NCBI GenBank assembly: GCA_029247585.1
Contig: JAQWKY010000034.1
Span: 1 to 39,276, forward strand
Length of the DNA: 39,276 nt
Origin: Flavobacteriales bacterium
Lineage (GTDB): Bacteria > Bacteroidota > Bacteroidia > Flavobacteriales > UBA7430
Direction of reading: 5' to 3'
The notes under the pieces were generated by a model. The model searched no databases. It was not told the DNA's origin and was given only the letters and a program-made list of their open reading frames with translations. Positions 1 to 8,299 of this stretch are shown piece after piece. How positions within the stretch are numbered: the first letter of the stretch is position 1; each line of letters opens with the position of its first letter. A program made the position numbers and the translations under genes.

Positions 1-1002
1 CCCGAAAATGTAGCTTCCTGGGCGGGTAGATTTAATTTGTACCACGGGAAATGGATCATGGGTGCTGAGTATGTGTACAAATACAACGACCCCTCGGCAA
101 CCAATAACTTTATTTACAAAGAAGGTCAAGCACTTTTGGCAAATCTGAGTTATTCTAAAAAAGGTTTTGGTTTCTCTCTGACCGGAAAACGCATTGACAA
201 TATGAGTTTTAACTCCGACAGAAACCTAAAAGGACAGGAAGTAAGCATCAACTATTTACCCGCCTTAACCAAACAACATGCCTACACTTTAGCTACCATT
301 TATCCCTACGGTACAATCGCCAACGGAGAAATGGGCATCCAAACAGAACTAAACTACAAAGTCAAAAAAGGCACATTATTAGGTGGTGAATACGGAATGA
401 GAATTCTTGCGAATTTCTCGAACGCTTACGGCATTCACAAAGCACAAATTGATGAGGACACTGCTCTGGGAGAATCCGGAACACTCGGATACACTTCTGA
501 TTTCTTTAAGGTGGGTGACGAAAAATATTTTCAGGAATTTAGCATCGAATTGTCCCGAAAAATCAATCGCAAACTGAAACTTGTGGGAAGTTACATCAAC
601 ACACATTACAACAGTACAGTTATTGTGGGTTACGACTATCACGGGATGATTAAAGCGAATATTCTTGTATTCGAAACTCAATACAAGTTAAAGCCCAAAC
701 ATTCCGTACGAACCGAAATTCAACATTTAAGTACGGAACAACACGAAGGAAACTGGGCGATGGGATTGATCGAATACACCGTATCTCCACATTATTTCTT
801 TGCCCTACAAAACCTCTACAATTACGGAAACGAAACCAAAAAAATGCACTACCCGAATATTTCGGCAGGATACACTAAAGGCACAACCCGTTTTGCCTTA
901 GGATACGGAAAACAAAGACAGGGAATATTTTGTGTAGGTGGCGTTTGTCGTGAAGTACCCAAATCAAATGGAATTTCTTTAAGTATCACTTCAAGCTTTT
1001 AA
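1..1002 (+). CDS. DUF6029-like outer membrane/surface protein, 5'-truncated by the window edge
   Basis: Frame 1 is open from base 1 (PENVASWAGRFNLYHGKW...), so the TTG at 37 is probably not the true start. Beta-strand-rich sequence ending in SITSSF, directly upstream of an Omp28-like gene. Confidence 0.6.
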   Translation, partial: PENVASWAGRFNLYHGKWIMGAEYVYKYNDPSATNNFIYKEGQALLANLSYSKKGFGFSLTGKRIDNMSFNSDRNLKGQEVSINYLPALTKQHAYTLATIYPYGTIANGEMGIQTELNYKVKKGTLLGGEYGMRILANFSNAYGIHKAQIDEDTALGESGTLGYTSDFFKVGDEKYFQEFSIELSRKINRKLKLVGSYINTHYNSTVIVGYDYHGMIKANILVFETQYKLKPKHSVRTEIQHLSTEQHEGNWAMGLIEYTVSPHYFFALQNLYNYGNETKKMHYPNISAGYTKGTTRFALGYGKQRQGIFCVGGVCREVPKSNGISLSITSSF

Positions 1003-1005
1003 ACC

Positions 1006-1851
1006 ATGAGAAACTTAAAATATCTATTCGCTGTCATCGGTGCATTCTCCATGACCCTTACTTCTTGTGATGTCATTGAAGGTCCATTTACTGAAGATAT
1101 CGTTGTAGGCGAATGTTTAGGGAAATGTAAAAAAATCCTTCTGGAAGACTACACAGGGCACATGTGCGGAAATTGCCCAAAAGCCGCGGAAAAAGCAGCA
1201 GAATTAAAAAGAATTTATGGGGATCAATTGGTCCCGATTGCGGTTCATGCCGGATTTTTCGCCGAACCTTCGGGCTCTTATTTTACAAGTGATTTTAGAA
1301 CTATTGCCGGTGAAGAATGGGACAGTCATTTTGGAATCAGCACTGCTGGAAACCCAAACGGCATGGTAAGCAGAGTCGGATATCCTGAATCGAATCATAT
1401 CTTACAATACTCACAATGGGCGCAAAAAATAGAAGAACGTTTACAAACCAAACCCGAAGCTTATATTGAACTGGATGTAAACTATAACACAACTACACGC
1501 AGTCTCCAGATTTCTACAAAAACTGAAATACTTCAATCCATTTCTGCTCCACTGAGCTTAAACATAGTCTTAACTGAAAGTGGTATTATTGCCTATCAAA
1601 AAGATTATGAAGCAGATCCGGAGAAAATCTCGGACTACAAACACAATCATATGGTTCGGAAAAGTCTTACAGGTACCTGGGGTACAGATTTAGGACAAAC
1701 GAATTACACTAGCGGAGACCTCATCAACAATACATTTCGTGTAAACCTCGAAGAAGAATGGAATACTAAAAATATGTCGGTTGTAGCTTTTCTCTCAAAC
1801 ACAAATACCTACGAAGTTATTCAGGCCGAAGAAATTCACATCACAGAATAA
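1006..1851 (+). CDS. Omp28-related outer membrane lipoprotein with thioredoxin-like CGNC motif
   Basis: Lipobox-like FSMTLTSC; KKILLEDYTGHMCGNCPKAAEKAAELKRIYGDQLVPIAVHAG resembles the Omp28 family. Confidence 0.8.
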   Translation: MRNLKYLFAVIGAFSMTLTSCDVIEGPFTEDIVVGECLGKCKKILLEDYTGHMCGNCPKAAEKAAELKRIYGDQLVPIAVHAGFFAEPSGSYFTSDFRTIAGEEWDSHFGISTAGNPNGMVSRVGYPESNHILQYSQWAQKIEERLQTKPEAYIELDVNYNTTTRSLQISTKTEILQSISAPLSLNIVLTESGIIAYQKDYEADPEKISDYKHNHMVRKSLTGTWGTDLGQTNYTSGDLINNTFRVNLEEEWNTKNMSVVAFLSNTNTYEVIQAEEIHITE

Positions 1852-1852
1852 T

Positions 1853-2446
1853 ATGAAAAAGCTGCTCGTACCTATTTTTATTTTATTTACAGGAATCTGT
1901 TCTGCTCAAAATTTTGATGCTGGACTTCTCGTTGGATTCACCACGAGTCAGGTTTCCGGAGATCAATTAGGAGGGTACAACAAACTTGGCACCCGTCTAG
2001 GAGCCTACATAAGTTACCCCATCCAAAAGAAGATGAGTCTGCAAGTAGAAATGCAGTACATCCAAAAAGGAAGTAAGAAACCATACATCAAAAACAGCCC
2101 ACAAACCTATTCTTTTAATCTTCACTACATCGAAGTTCCCATAAGTTTAAACTATCAGATAAAAGAGGGTATTTACATAGAATCAGGGATTGGTACAGGA
2201 TATTTATTTGCGTACAAGGAAGAAAACGAGTACGGAGACATCAACAGCCAAAAGCCGAATCTTTTCGCACTTGATTTCATTTTCGGTGCTCAATATCAAT
2301 TCGATAAAAACATAAAAATCTCACTAAGGATGGGGAACTCCATAATTCCCTTTCGAGGGCATTCCTCTCGGGGTAAACAGGATTTTAATAAGGGTCAATA
2401 TTCTACGCTACTTTCATTAACTTTGCACTATCAAATGAATCGGTAA
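1853..2446 (+). CDS. PorT-like outer membrane beta-barrel protein
   Basis: Signal peptide MKKLLVPIFILFTGICSAQ, then the small beta-barrel pattern FDAGLLVGFTTSQVSGD...GTRLGAYISYPI..MSLQVEMQYIQKG. Confidence 0.75.
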   Translation: MKKLLVPIFILFTGICSAQNFDAGLLVGFTTSQVSGDQLGGYNKLGTRLGAYISYPIQKKMSLQVEMQYIQKGSKKPYIKNSPQTYSFNLHYIEVPISLNYQIKEGIYIESGIGTGYLFAYKEENEYGDINSQKPNLFALDFIFGAQYQFDKNIKISLRMGNSIIPFRGHSSRGKQDFNKGQYSTLLSLTLHYQMNR

Positions 2447-3006
2447 TGAAACACAAAATCATAGTAGCCATTACAGGAGCTAGCGGCTCCATCTACGCTA
2501 AGGTTCTTTTGGACAAGCTCGAAGCACTCAAAAGCCAAATTGATACCGTAGGAATTGTCATGTCTAAAAATGCAAAGGACGTATGGGAATTTGAGTTGGG
2601 CAATGATGCCTACAAAAACTACCCCTTTGATTATTACGAAAAAAACGATTTCATGGCTCCATTTGCATCGGGCTCTGCACAATACAACACCATGATTGTA
2701 GCACCCTGTTCCATGGGTTCCATGGCTCGTATCGCAAGTGGTATTTCTGATGACCTGGTATGTCGAGCTGCAGATGTCATCCTAAAAGAGCGCCGAAAAC
2801 TAATTCTTATTAGTAGAGATACGCCTTTAAATCTGATTCAGATCAACAATATGAAAACAATAACTGAAGCAGGGGGAATCATCATGCCGGCAACACCATC
2901 CTTTTACAGCAAGCCAAATTCTTTTGAAGAACTTGCCGCCACAGTAATCGACAGAGCAATTGATATGTCTGGCCTTAAGCAAGATAGCTACAGGTGGCAA
3001 TCGTAA
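2446..3006 (+). CDS. ubiX: Flavin prenyltransferase UbiX
   Basis: KIIVAITGASGSIYAKVLLDKL, CSMGSMARIASGISDDLVCRAADVILKERRKLILISRDTPL; start overlaps the upstream stop by 1 nt. Confidence 0.93.
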   Translation: MKHKIIVAITGASGSIYAKVLLDKLEALKSQIDTVGIVMSKNAKDVWEFELGNDAYKNYPFDYYEKNDFMAPFASGSAQYNTMIVAPCSMGSMARIASGISDDLVCRAADVILKERRKLILISRDTPLNLIQINNMKTITEAGGIIMPATPSFYSKPNSFEELAATVIDRAIDMSGLKQDSYRWQS

Positions 3007-3067
3007 TTGTTGATATTTTTCAAAAATTTTACCCCCCTTAGACACAAACAAAAATTAAAAAATCCTT

Positions 3068-3075
3068 TATATTTG
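3068..3075 (+). promoter_or_regulatory. Candidate Bacteroidetes -7 box (TAnnTTTG)
   Basis: TATATTTG about 20 nt upstream of the 62-aa ORF start. Confidence 0.4.
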
Positions 3076-3095
3076 AATTACTTTAAAAATGATCT

Positions 3096-3284
3096 ATGCT
3101 AGAATTTTGCAAAAACGTACTTCAGAAGGTCAGTTTTGATGACATCTTGTTTAAAAAAGAATTAACAAAGTCATTACAGTGGGTTAACGAAGCTGACGCC
3201 GAAAGCTTACGAACATGGTGTTTAAAAATGTACGGCAATAAATACGCCGATATCATTCAGCAAGCTTTTGAAACTATTTCCTAA
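3096..3284 (+). CDS. Small hypothetical protein (62 aa)
   Basis: Complete ORF preceded by a -7-like box and followed immediately by a hairpin plus T-run. Confidence 0.65.
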   Translation: MLEFCKNVLQKVSFDDILFKKELTKSLQWVNEADAESLRTWCLKMYGNKYADIIQQAFETIS

Positions 3285-3322
3285 AGAGAAGATTTTTTTT
3301 ACTTAAATTCTTCTCTTTTTTT
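3283..3322. terminator. Hairpin terminator between convergent genes
   Basis: Inverted repeat AAAGAGAAGA (3283-3292) / TCTTCTCTTT (3309-3318), with T-runs, between a + ORF and ruvB(-). Confidence 0.65.
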
Positions 3323-3329
3323 TGTGGGG

Positions 3330-4352
3330 CTAAAACAAATTCATTCCACGGTCGTGGTAAACCCTACCAAGATGTTTGTAGGCGGCTTCGGTGGCCATCC
3401 TACCTCTTTGAGTCCTGACAATATAGCCCTCTTGAATTAAATAAGGCTCATAAACCTCTTCTAAAGTTGCCGCTTTTTCACTTACTGCCGTAGCAATGGT
3501 CCCCACTCCTACAGGGCCACCCTTAAACTTATCAATGATGGTTTTAAGAATCATAATATCCATCTCATCTAAACCTTTCTTGTCGACTTTAAGCGCGTCC
3601 AGTGCAATATTCGTAATGGACATATCAATATGACCTGTTCCTTTAATTTGAGCAAAATCTCGTACTCTACGTAACAAGGCATTTGCAATTCGTGGGGTTC
3701 CCCGACTTCTACCTGCAATCTCTGCTGCAGCCTCAAAATCTATGGGAACGTCTAATATTCCTGCCGATCGATCGACAATTTTTGACAACAACTCCGCATC
3801 GTAATACTCCAAGCGAGAATTTATTCCAAAACGAGCCCTTAAGGGTGCTGTTAGTAAACCCGACCTGGTTGTCGCTCCAACAAGTGTGAATGGATTTAGT
3901 TGAATTTGGACGGAACGTGCATTGGGTCCAGACTCGATTAAAATATCAATTTTAAAATCTTCCATTGCAGAGTAAAGATACTCTTCGACAATAGGAGACA
4001 AACGATGTATTTCGTCAATAAACAAAACATCGCGTTCCTCAAGATTTGTTAATAATCCAGCTAAATCTCCAGGCTTATCTAAAACAGGTCCCGAAGTAAC
4101 TTTCATTCCGACACCCAACTCATTGGCTATAATGCCCGCCAGCGTAGTTTTACCTAGACCTGGAGGCCCGTGTAAAAGAACGTGATCAAGAGCATCCCCT
4201 CGTTGGTTTGAGGCGGAAACAAAAATCTCCAAATTATCAACCACTTTCTGTTGCCCCGAAAAATCATCAAAAGCTACCGGTCGTAACTTGATTTCAAACT
4301 CATTTTCATCGGCACCAAAATCTTCTGAAGAAGCGTCTAAATTTTCATTCAT
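3330..4352 (-). CDS. ruvB: Holliday junction branch migration helicase RuvB
   Basis: [72 protein letters not shown]. Confidence 0.97.
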   Translation of the reverse strand: MNENLDASSEDFGADENEFEIKLRPVAFDDFSGQQKVVDNLEIFVSASNQRGDALDHVLLHGPPGLGKTTLAGIIANELGVGMKVTSGPVLDKPGDLAGLLTNLEERDVLFIDEIHRLSPIVEEYLYSAMEDFKIDILIESGPNARSVQIQLNPFTLVGATTRSGLLTAPLRARFGINSRLEYYDAELLSKIVDRSAGILDVPIDFEAAAEIAGRSRGTPRIANALLRRVRDFAQIKGTGHIDMSITNIALDALKVDKKGLDEMDIMILKTIIDKFKGGPVGVGTIATAVSEKAATLEEVYEPYLIQEGYIVRTQRGRMATEAAYKHLGRVYHDRGMNLF

Positions 4353-4453
4353 AGAAACAAATGTAGCTAAATTAAGGGGCAGAAAGTTAAAGATTTACAA
4401 ACTTTCTGTACTCAAACAATTCGAAAAGTAATTCGCTCCGTTCATCAAAAAGA

Positions 4454-5500
4454 CTAATCTCTTACTTCAAGTTTTTCTCTTAACATATTTCCCACCAACA
4501 TGAGGGCAAAAACCAAAAACATAATTGCCAATCCTGGAGCTAAAGCCAAATAAGCTTTATCTAAAATAATGTAAGCGTAGTGATTTTTTATCATAGCTCC
4601 CCATGAGGGCATAGGTGCTTGCGCACCGATTCCCAAAAAACTTAGCCCTGCCTCAATCAATATTGCAGAAGCAAAATTAGCAGCGGAAATAACTACAATT
4701 GGGCCCATTACATTAGGTAAAATATGACGGAACATGATTCTTAAATCTCCAAAACCTAAAACTTTAGCTGCTTGGATGTATTCTTTTTGTTTTAGACTCA
4801 TTACTTGCCCTCTGACCACGCGGGCTACTTCGACCCACATACTTAGTCCTACTGCAATAAAAACCTGCCAGAAGCCCTTTCCTAGAGCCAAACTGATAGC
4901 AATAACCATTAATAATGTAGGCACAGACCAAACGACATGAACAAACCACATGACTACTTTATCAACCCAAGATCCATAAAAGCCCGAAATGAGTCCTAAA
5001 GCGATACCTATTACCAAAGAGATAAAGACCGAAATAAAACCTACCGCCAAAGAAATCCGGGTACCCACCATCAACCTACTCAGAAGGTCTCTTCCGTATT
5101 TATCCGTCCCTAAATAAAACTTTCTTTTATAGGATACAGATATTGGGTTTTTACCTGCCAATTGAACAAAGGGCATCTCCTTTTGATAAAAAGAACCGTA
5201 AGGAGTATAAAGTAATTGCCCATTTTTTATTTCGAAAGAACTTACCGGAATAGCAGCATTCGCTTTCTTTTCTCCATAGATAAGTCGCTGTAAAAATGAG
5301 TTTTGCTGCTTTGTACGTTCTTTTAATTTTATAAATGTTACCTCAGAACCAGGCGGCAAGGTACTCAGCTCCAAATGCATTTCATTGGCATAAGGGCTCT
5401 TGTCTGGAGCAATAAAGTATACAAATACTGCAACAAATAAGCTGACTGCAATAATTGCAATACCTACAAAGCCAGGGATGTGAATTTTTTGACGTTTCAT
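4454..5500 (-). CDS. ABC transporter permease, OppC/DppC type
   Basis: Multiple TM segments; GTDKYGRDLLSRLMVGTRISLAVG, EYIQAAKVLGFGDLRIMFRHILPNVMGPIVV, LIEAGLSFLGIGAQAPMPSWGAMI. Confidence 0.9.
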   Translation of the reverse strand: MKRQKIHIPGFVGIAIIAVSLFVAVFVYFIAPDKSPYANEMHLELSTLPPGSEVTFIKLKERTKQQNSFLQRLIYGEKKANAAIPVSSFEIKNGQLLYTPYGSFYQKEMPFVQLAGKNPISVSYKRKFYLGTDKYGRDLLSRLMVGTRISLAVGFISVFISLVIGIALGLISGFYGSWVDKVVMWFVHVVWSVPTLLMVIAISLALGKGFWQVFIAVGLSMWVEVARVVRGQVMSLKQKEYIQAAKVLGFGDLRIMFRHILPNVMGPIVVISAANFASAILIEAGLSFLGIGAQAPMPSWGAMIKNHYAYIILDKAYLALAPGLAIMFLVFALMLVGNMLREKLEVRD

Positions 5501-5660
5501 TCGGAGCGTAATGGCTTAAAACTACAAAATATATAGGTATTGAATACGGTTCTTATGAATTGAAAATTGGCCTGTAAGAATTGCAAACGGATTAGGTATC
5601 TAATTGTACAAAGAGTATATTTATCAAGCTCCACAAACAACAGGATAAAACAACCGCCCA

Positions 5661-6215
5661 TTGAGTAAAGAAAAGATCATACTAGGAATAGACCCAGGGA
5701 CAAGCATCATGGGGTTTGGGCTTATTAAGAAAAAGGGATCCTCCTTTGAAATGATTATGATGGATGTACTTATTCTAAATAAAGTCAAAGATCCCTACTT
5801 AAAACTCCAAAAAGTTTTTCAAAAAACACTGGCTATAATTGACCATTATCATCCCGACGAAGTTGCCTTGGAAGCCCCTTTCTTTGGTAAAAATGTTCAA
5901 TCGATGTTAAAGCTAGGTCGGGCACAAGGAGTAGCCATGGCAGCCGCCCTTCAAAGGGAAATTCCTGTTACAGAATATGCTCCCTTGAAAATTAAAAAAG
6001 CCATCACGGGCAGAGGGTCTGCTTCCAAAGAGCAAGTTGCTGGAATGCTTATGCAACTATTAAAGCTGAAAGACATGCCAAAATACTTGGATGCCACTGA
6101 TGGACTTGCTGCAGCTGTTTGTCATGGATTGCAAAATGGGACTTCAGGATCAAAAAAAAGCTATTCCTCCTGGTCTAATTTTATTAAGGATAATAAAGAT
6201 CGAATTGATAATTGA
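5661..6215 (+). CDS. ruvC: Crossover junction endodeoxyribonuclease RuvC (TTG start)
   Basis: IILGIDPGTSIMGFGLI, DEVALEAPFFGKNVQSMLKLGRAQGVA, DATDGLAAAVCH. Confidence 0.95.
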   Translation: MSKEKIILGIDPGTSIMGFGLIKKKGSSFEMIMMDVLILNKVKDPYLKLQKVFQKTLAIIDHYHPDEVALEAPFFGKNVQSMLKLGRAQGVAMAAALQREIPVTEYAPLKIKKAITGRGSASKEQVAGMLMQLLKLKDMPKYLDATDGLAAAVCHGLQNGTSGSKKSYSSWSNFIKDNKDRIDN

Positions 6216-6218
6216 TAA

Positions 6219-6232
6219 TTGTCAATTGACAA
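6219..6232. repeat. 14-bp perfect palindrome TTGTCAATTGACAA preceded by AATTGATAATTGATAATT
   Basis: Read directly in the gap between convergent ruvC and HIT genes. Confidence 0.7.
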
Positions 6233-6243
6233 CTGGCCACCAA

Positions 6244-6636
6244 TTAAAACTTAGCCTTGATATTCTCAGCAATAGCACTCAATTCTTCGGATTCTAATTT
6301 CAATTTAGGTTTTGAAAAATTGATGTCCTCTACCGATTGAAGCGGGATTAAATGAATATGAGCATGTGGCACTTCCAATCCAATAACAGCAATGCCTACC
6401 TTCTTACAGGGAATCGATTTTTCTATGGCACGAGCAACTTCCTTAGCAAAAACCCATAAATTGGCATACTCTTGATTTTCAACATCAAAAATAGAATCGG
6501 TTTCTGTTTTTGGAATCACCAAAACATGCCCCTTAGCAAGTGGGAATACATCCAAAAAAGCTAAAAAATGATCCGTTTCTGCAATCTTATGACAAGGTAT
6601 TTCTCCTTGAACAATCTTTGTAAAAATACTGGCCAT
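6244..6636 (-). CDS. HIT family protein
   Basis: SIFTKIVQGEIPCHKIAETDHFLAFLDVFPLAKGHVLVIPK; HAHIHLIPL (HIT triad). Confidence 0.95.
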   Translation of the reverse strand: MASIFTKIVQGEIPCHKIAETDHFLAFLDVFPLAKGHVLVIPKTETDSIFDVENQEYANLWVFAKEVARAIEKSIPCKKVGIAVIGLEVPHAHIHLIPLQSVEDINFSKPKLKLESEELSAIAENIKAKF

Positions 6637-7109
6637 TATCTAGAAATCTCTAAAATTTCAAACTTTACTAAGCCCGCTGGAACTTGTATTTCTGCTATTT
6701 CACCAACCTTTTTACCTAACAAACCTGTTCCTATAGGTGAATTCACCGAAATCTTACCTGTCTTGATGTCAGCCTCTGTTTCTGCCACCAAAGTAAAAGT
6801 CATTTCTGCTTTTGTATTTAAGTTTTTAATCTTCACAATAGATAATGCAAGTACTTTATCTGTGTCTAGCTGAGATTCATCTATAACACGCGCACCTGAA
6901 TACATTTCTTCGAGTTTCGCAATCTTCATTTCGAGCATACCTTGCGCCTCTTTAGCCGCATCATATTCGGCGTTCTCAGACAAATCCCCTTTATCTCTAG
7001 CTTCGGCTATTTGTTGCGATATACTAGGTCGTTCAACAAATTTCAAATGATCAAGCTCCTCTTTCAACTTCTTAAGTCCCTCTTCTGTGTAGTATGAAAC
7101 TGTAGACAT
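6636..7109 (-). CDS. greA: Transcription elongation factor GreA
   Basis: YYTEEGLKKLKEELDHLK...RPSISQQIAEARDKGDLSENAEYDAAKEAQG...SPIGTGLLGKKVGE. Confidence 0.96.
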   Translation of the reverse strand: MSTVSYYTEEGLKKLKEELDHLKFVERPSISQQIAEARDKGDLSENAEYDAAKEAQGMLEMKIAKLEEMYSGARVIDESQLDTDKVLALSIVKIKNLNTKAEMTFTLVAETEADIKTGKISVNSPIGTGLLGKKVGEIAEIQVPAGLVKFEILEISR

Positions 7110-7142
7110 AATTAAAAAATTTAGTTTATCTAAATAACAAAA

Positions 7143-7167
7143 AAAGAAGACTCTATGAGTCCTCTTT
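7143..7167 (-). terminator. Hairpin terminator downstream of the PorV-like gene
   Basis: On the minus strand AAAGAGGACTC-ATA-GAGTCTTCTTT (one mismatch) followed by a T-rich tract. Confidence 0.55.
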
Positions 7168-7208
7168 ATGCAAATTTATAAATATTCCTCTAAAAAAGAA
7201 GAGAATTC

Positions 7209-8270
7209 TTAAAGTGTAACCCTTACGCCAATAGAATTTGGAGCCTGTAATGGGTTTGCTGCCCTGTATGAATAATCTAGACCGAAGTTGGTTCCATTCC
7301 TTAATGGCAACTCGAATGATGCTCCGAAACTCAATCCTGAAAGCGTGGTTGTTTGATCATTCTTGTCATCATCCATAGCCCCCTCATAGGCATACGCTGT
7401 TCTCAGCATAAAATGTGTTTTGTAGGCATACTCCACACCGGTAATCATTTGATTTTTAGTGAAGGAGTTCGAAATGAAATTACCCGCTAAGGTAAGGCGA
7501 TGATTCTCCTCTTTATAAAAATCGTATGCGCCACCGATGGAAAGAAGAGATGGTAGCTCAAAAGCCTCAACGCGCAAATCGTAAGTCATCTGATAATCCT
7601 GGCCATGAGCACTTGAATTGGTGTTCTTAACATCATTACCATCACCCTCAAATTTCATTTTGGGTCCCACATTTTTAAGGGTTATCCCAAATTTAATTTG
7701 TTGATCATCACCCGCTACGTATTGAACACCTGCATCTAATGAAATCCCCGATGCTTTTAAATCTGGAATGGACTCAGAAATAATTCGAACAGTAGCACCG
7801 CAAGAGATGTTGTCCGTAAATTTTTTAGCATACGAGAATCCAGCATTCATGTAGGATGGCGAGTAAGTACCTCCGGTTCCTTCGGGCAATTCTGTAGTTG
7901 TTACATCAATAGCTCCAAAATTCATTGACATAAAAGTTAGTGCAAGAACCGCATCACTATCCAAGGTTTTGGCAACACCGAAAGCATTGATTTTAATATC
8001 TGCCAACCAAGAGGTGTTTGAAAATATCAACTCAATATTTTGAGTGCCTGACAAACCTGCAACATTCACGAAAGTAGCTTCAATACCCGACACAGAAGCG
8101 GTATTTACACCCCCCCATCCCGATGATCTCGCCCAAGGATTAATCAATAGCTCCGTAGCTCCAGCCTGTCCAGAACGCTGTTCATTACCAGCTGAAAGAT
8201 CTGTAGCATGTAACGACACCAGCAAGACCAGAACTTGCAGAAATTTCTTTATACCATTATTCATAAACAT
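7209..8270 (-). CDS. PorV/PorQ family outer membrane protein
   Basis: SGQAGATELLINPWARSSGWGGVNTASVSGIEATFVNVAGLSG...; C-terminal beta-barrel ...SIGVRVTL. Confidence 0.82.
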   Translation of the reverse strand: MFMNNGIKKFLQVLVLLVSLHATDLSAGNEQRSGQAGATELLINPWARSSGWGGVNTASVSGIEATFVNVAGLSGTQNIELIFSNTSWLADIKINAFGVAKTLDSDAVLALTFMSMNFGAIDVTTTELPEGTGGTYSPSYMNAGFSYAKKFTDNISCGATVRIISESIPDLKASGISLDAGVQYVAGDDQQIKFGITLKNVGPKMKFEGDGNDVKNTNSSAHGQDYQMTYDLRVEAFELPSLLSIGGAYDFYKEENHRLTLAGNFISNSFTKNQMITGVEYAYKTHFMLRTAYAYEGAMDDDKNDQTTTLSGLSFGASFELPLRNGTNFGLDYSYRAANPLQAPNSIGVRVTL

Positions 8271-8299
8271 AGTCGTATGAAATTTTTAATTAACATCTA

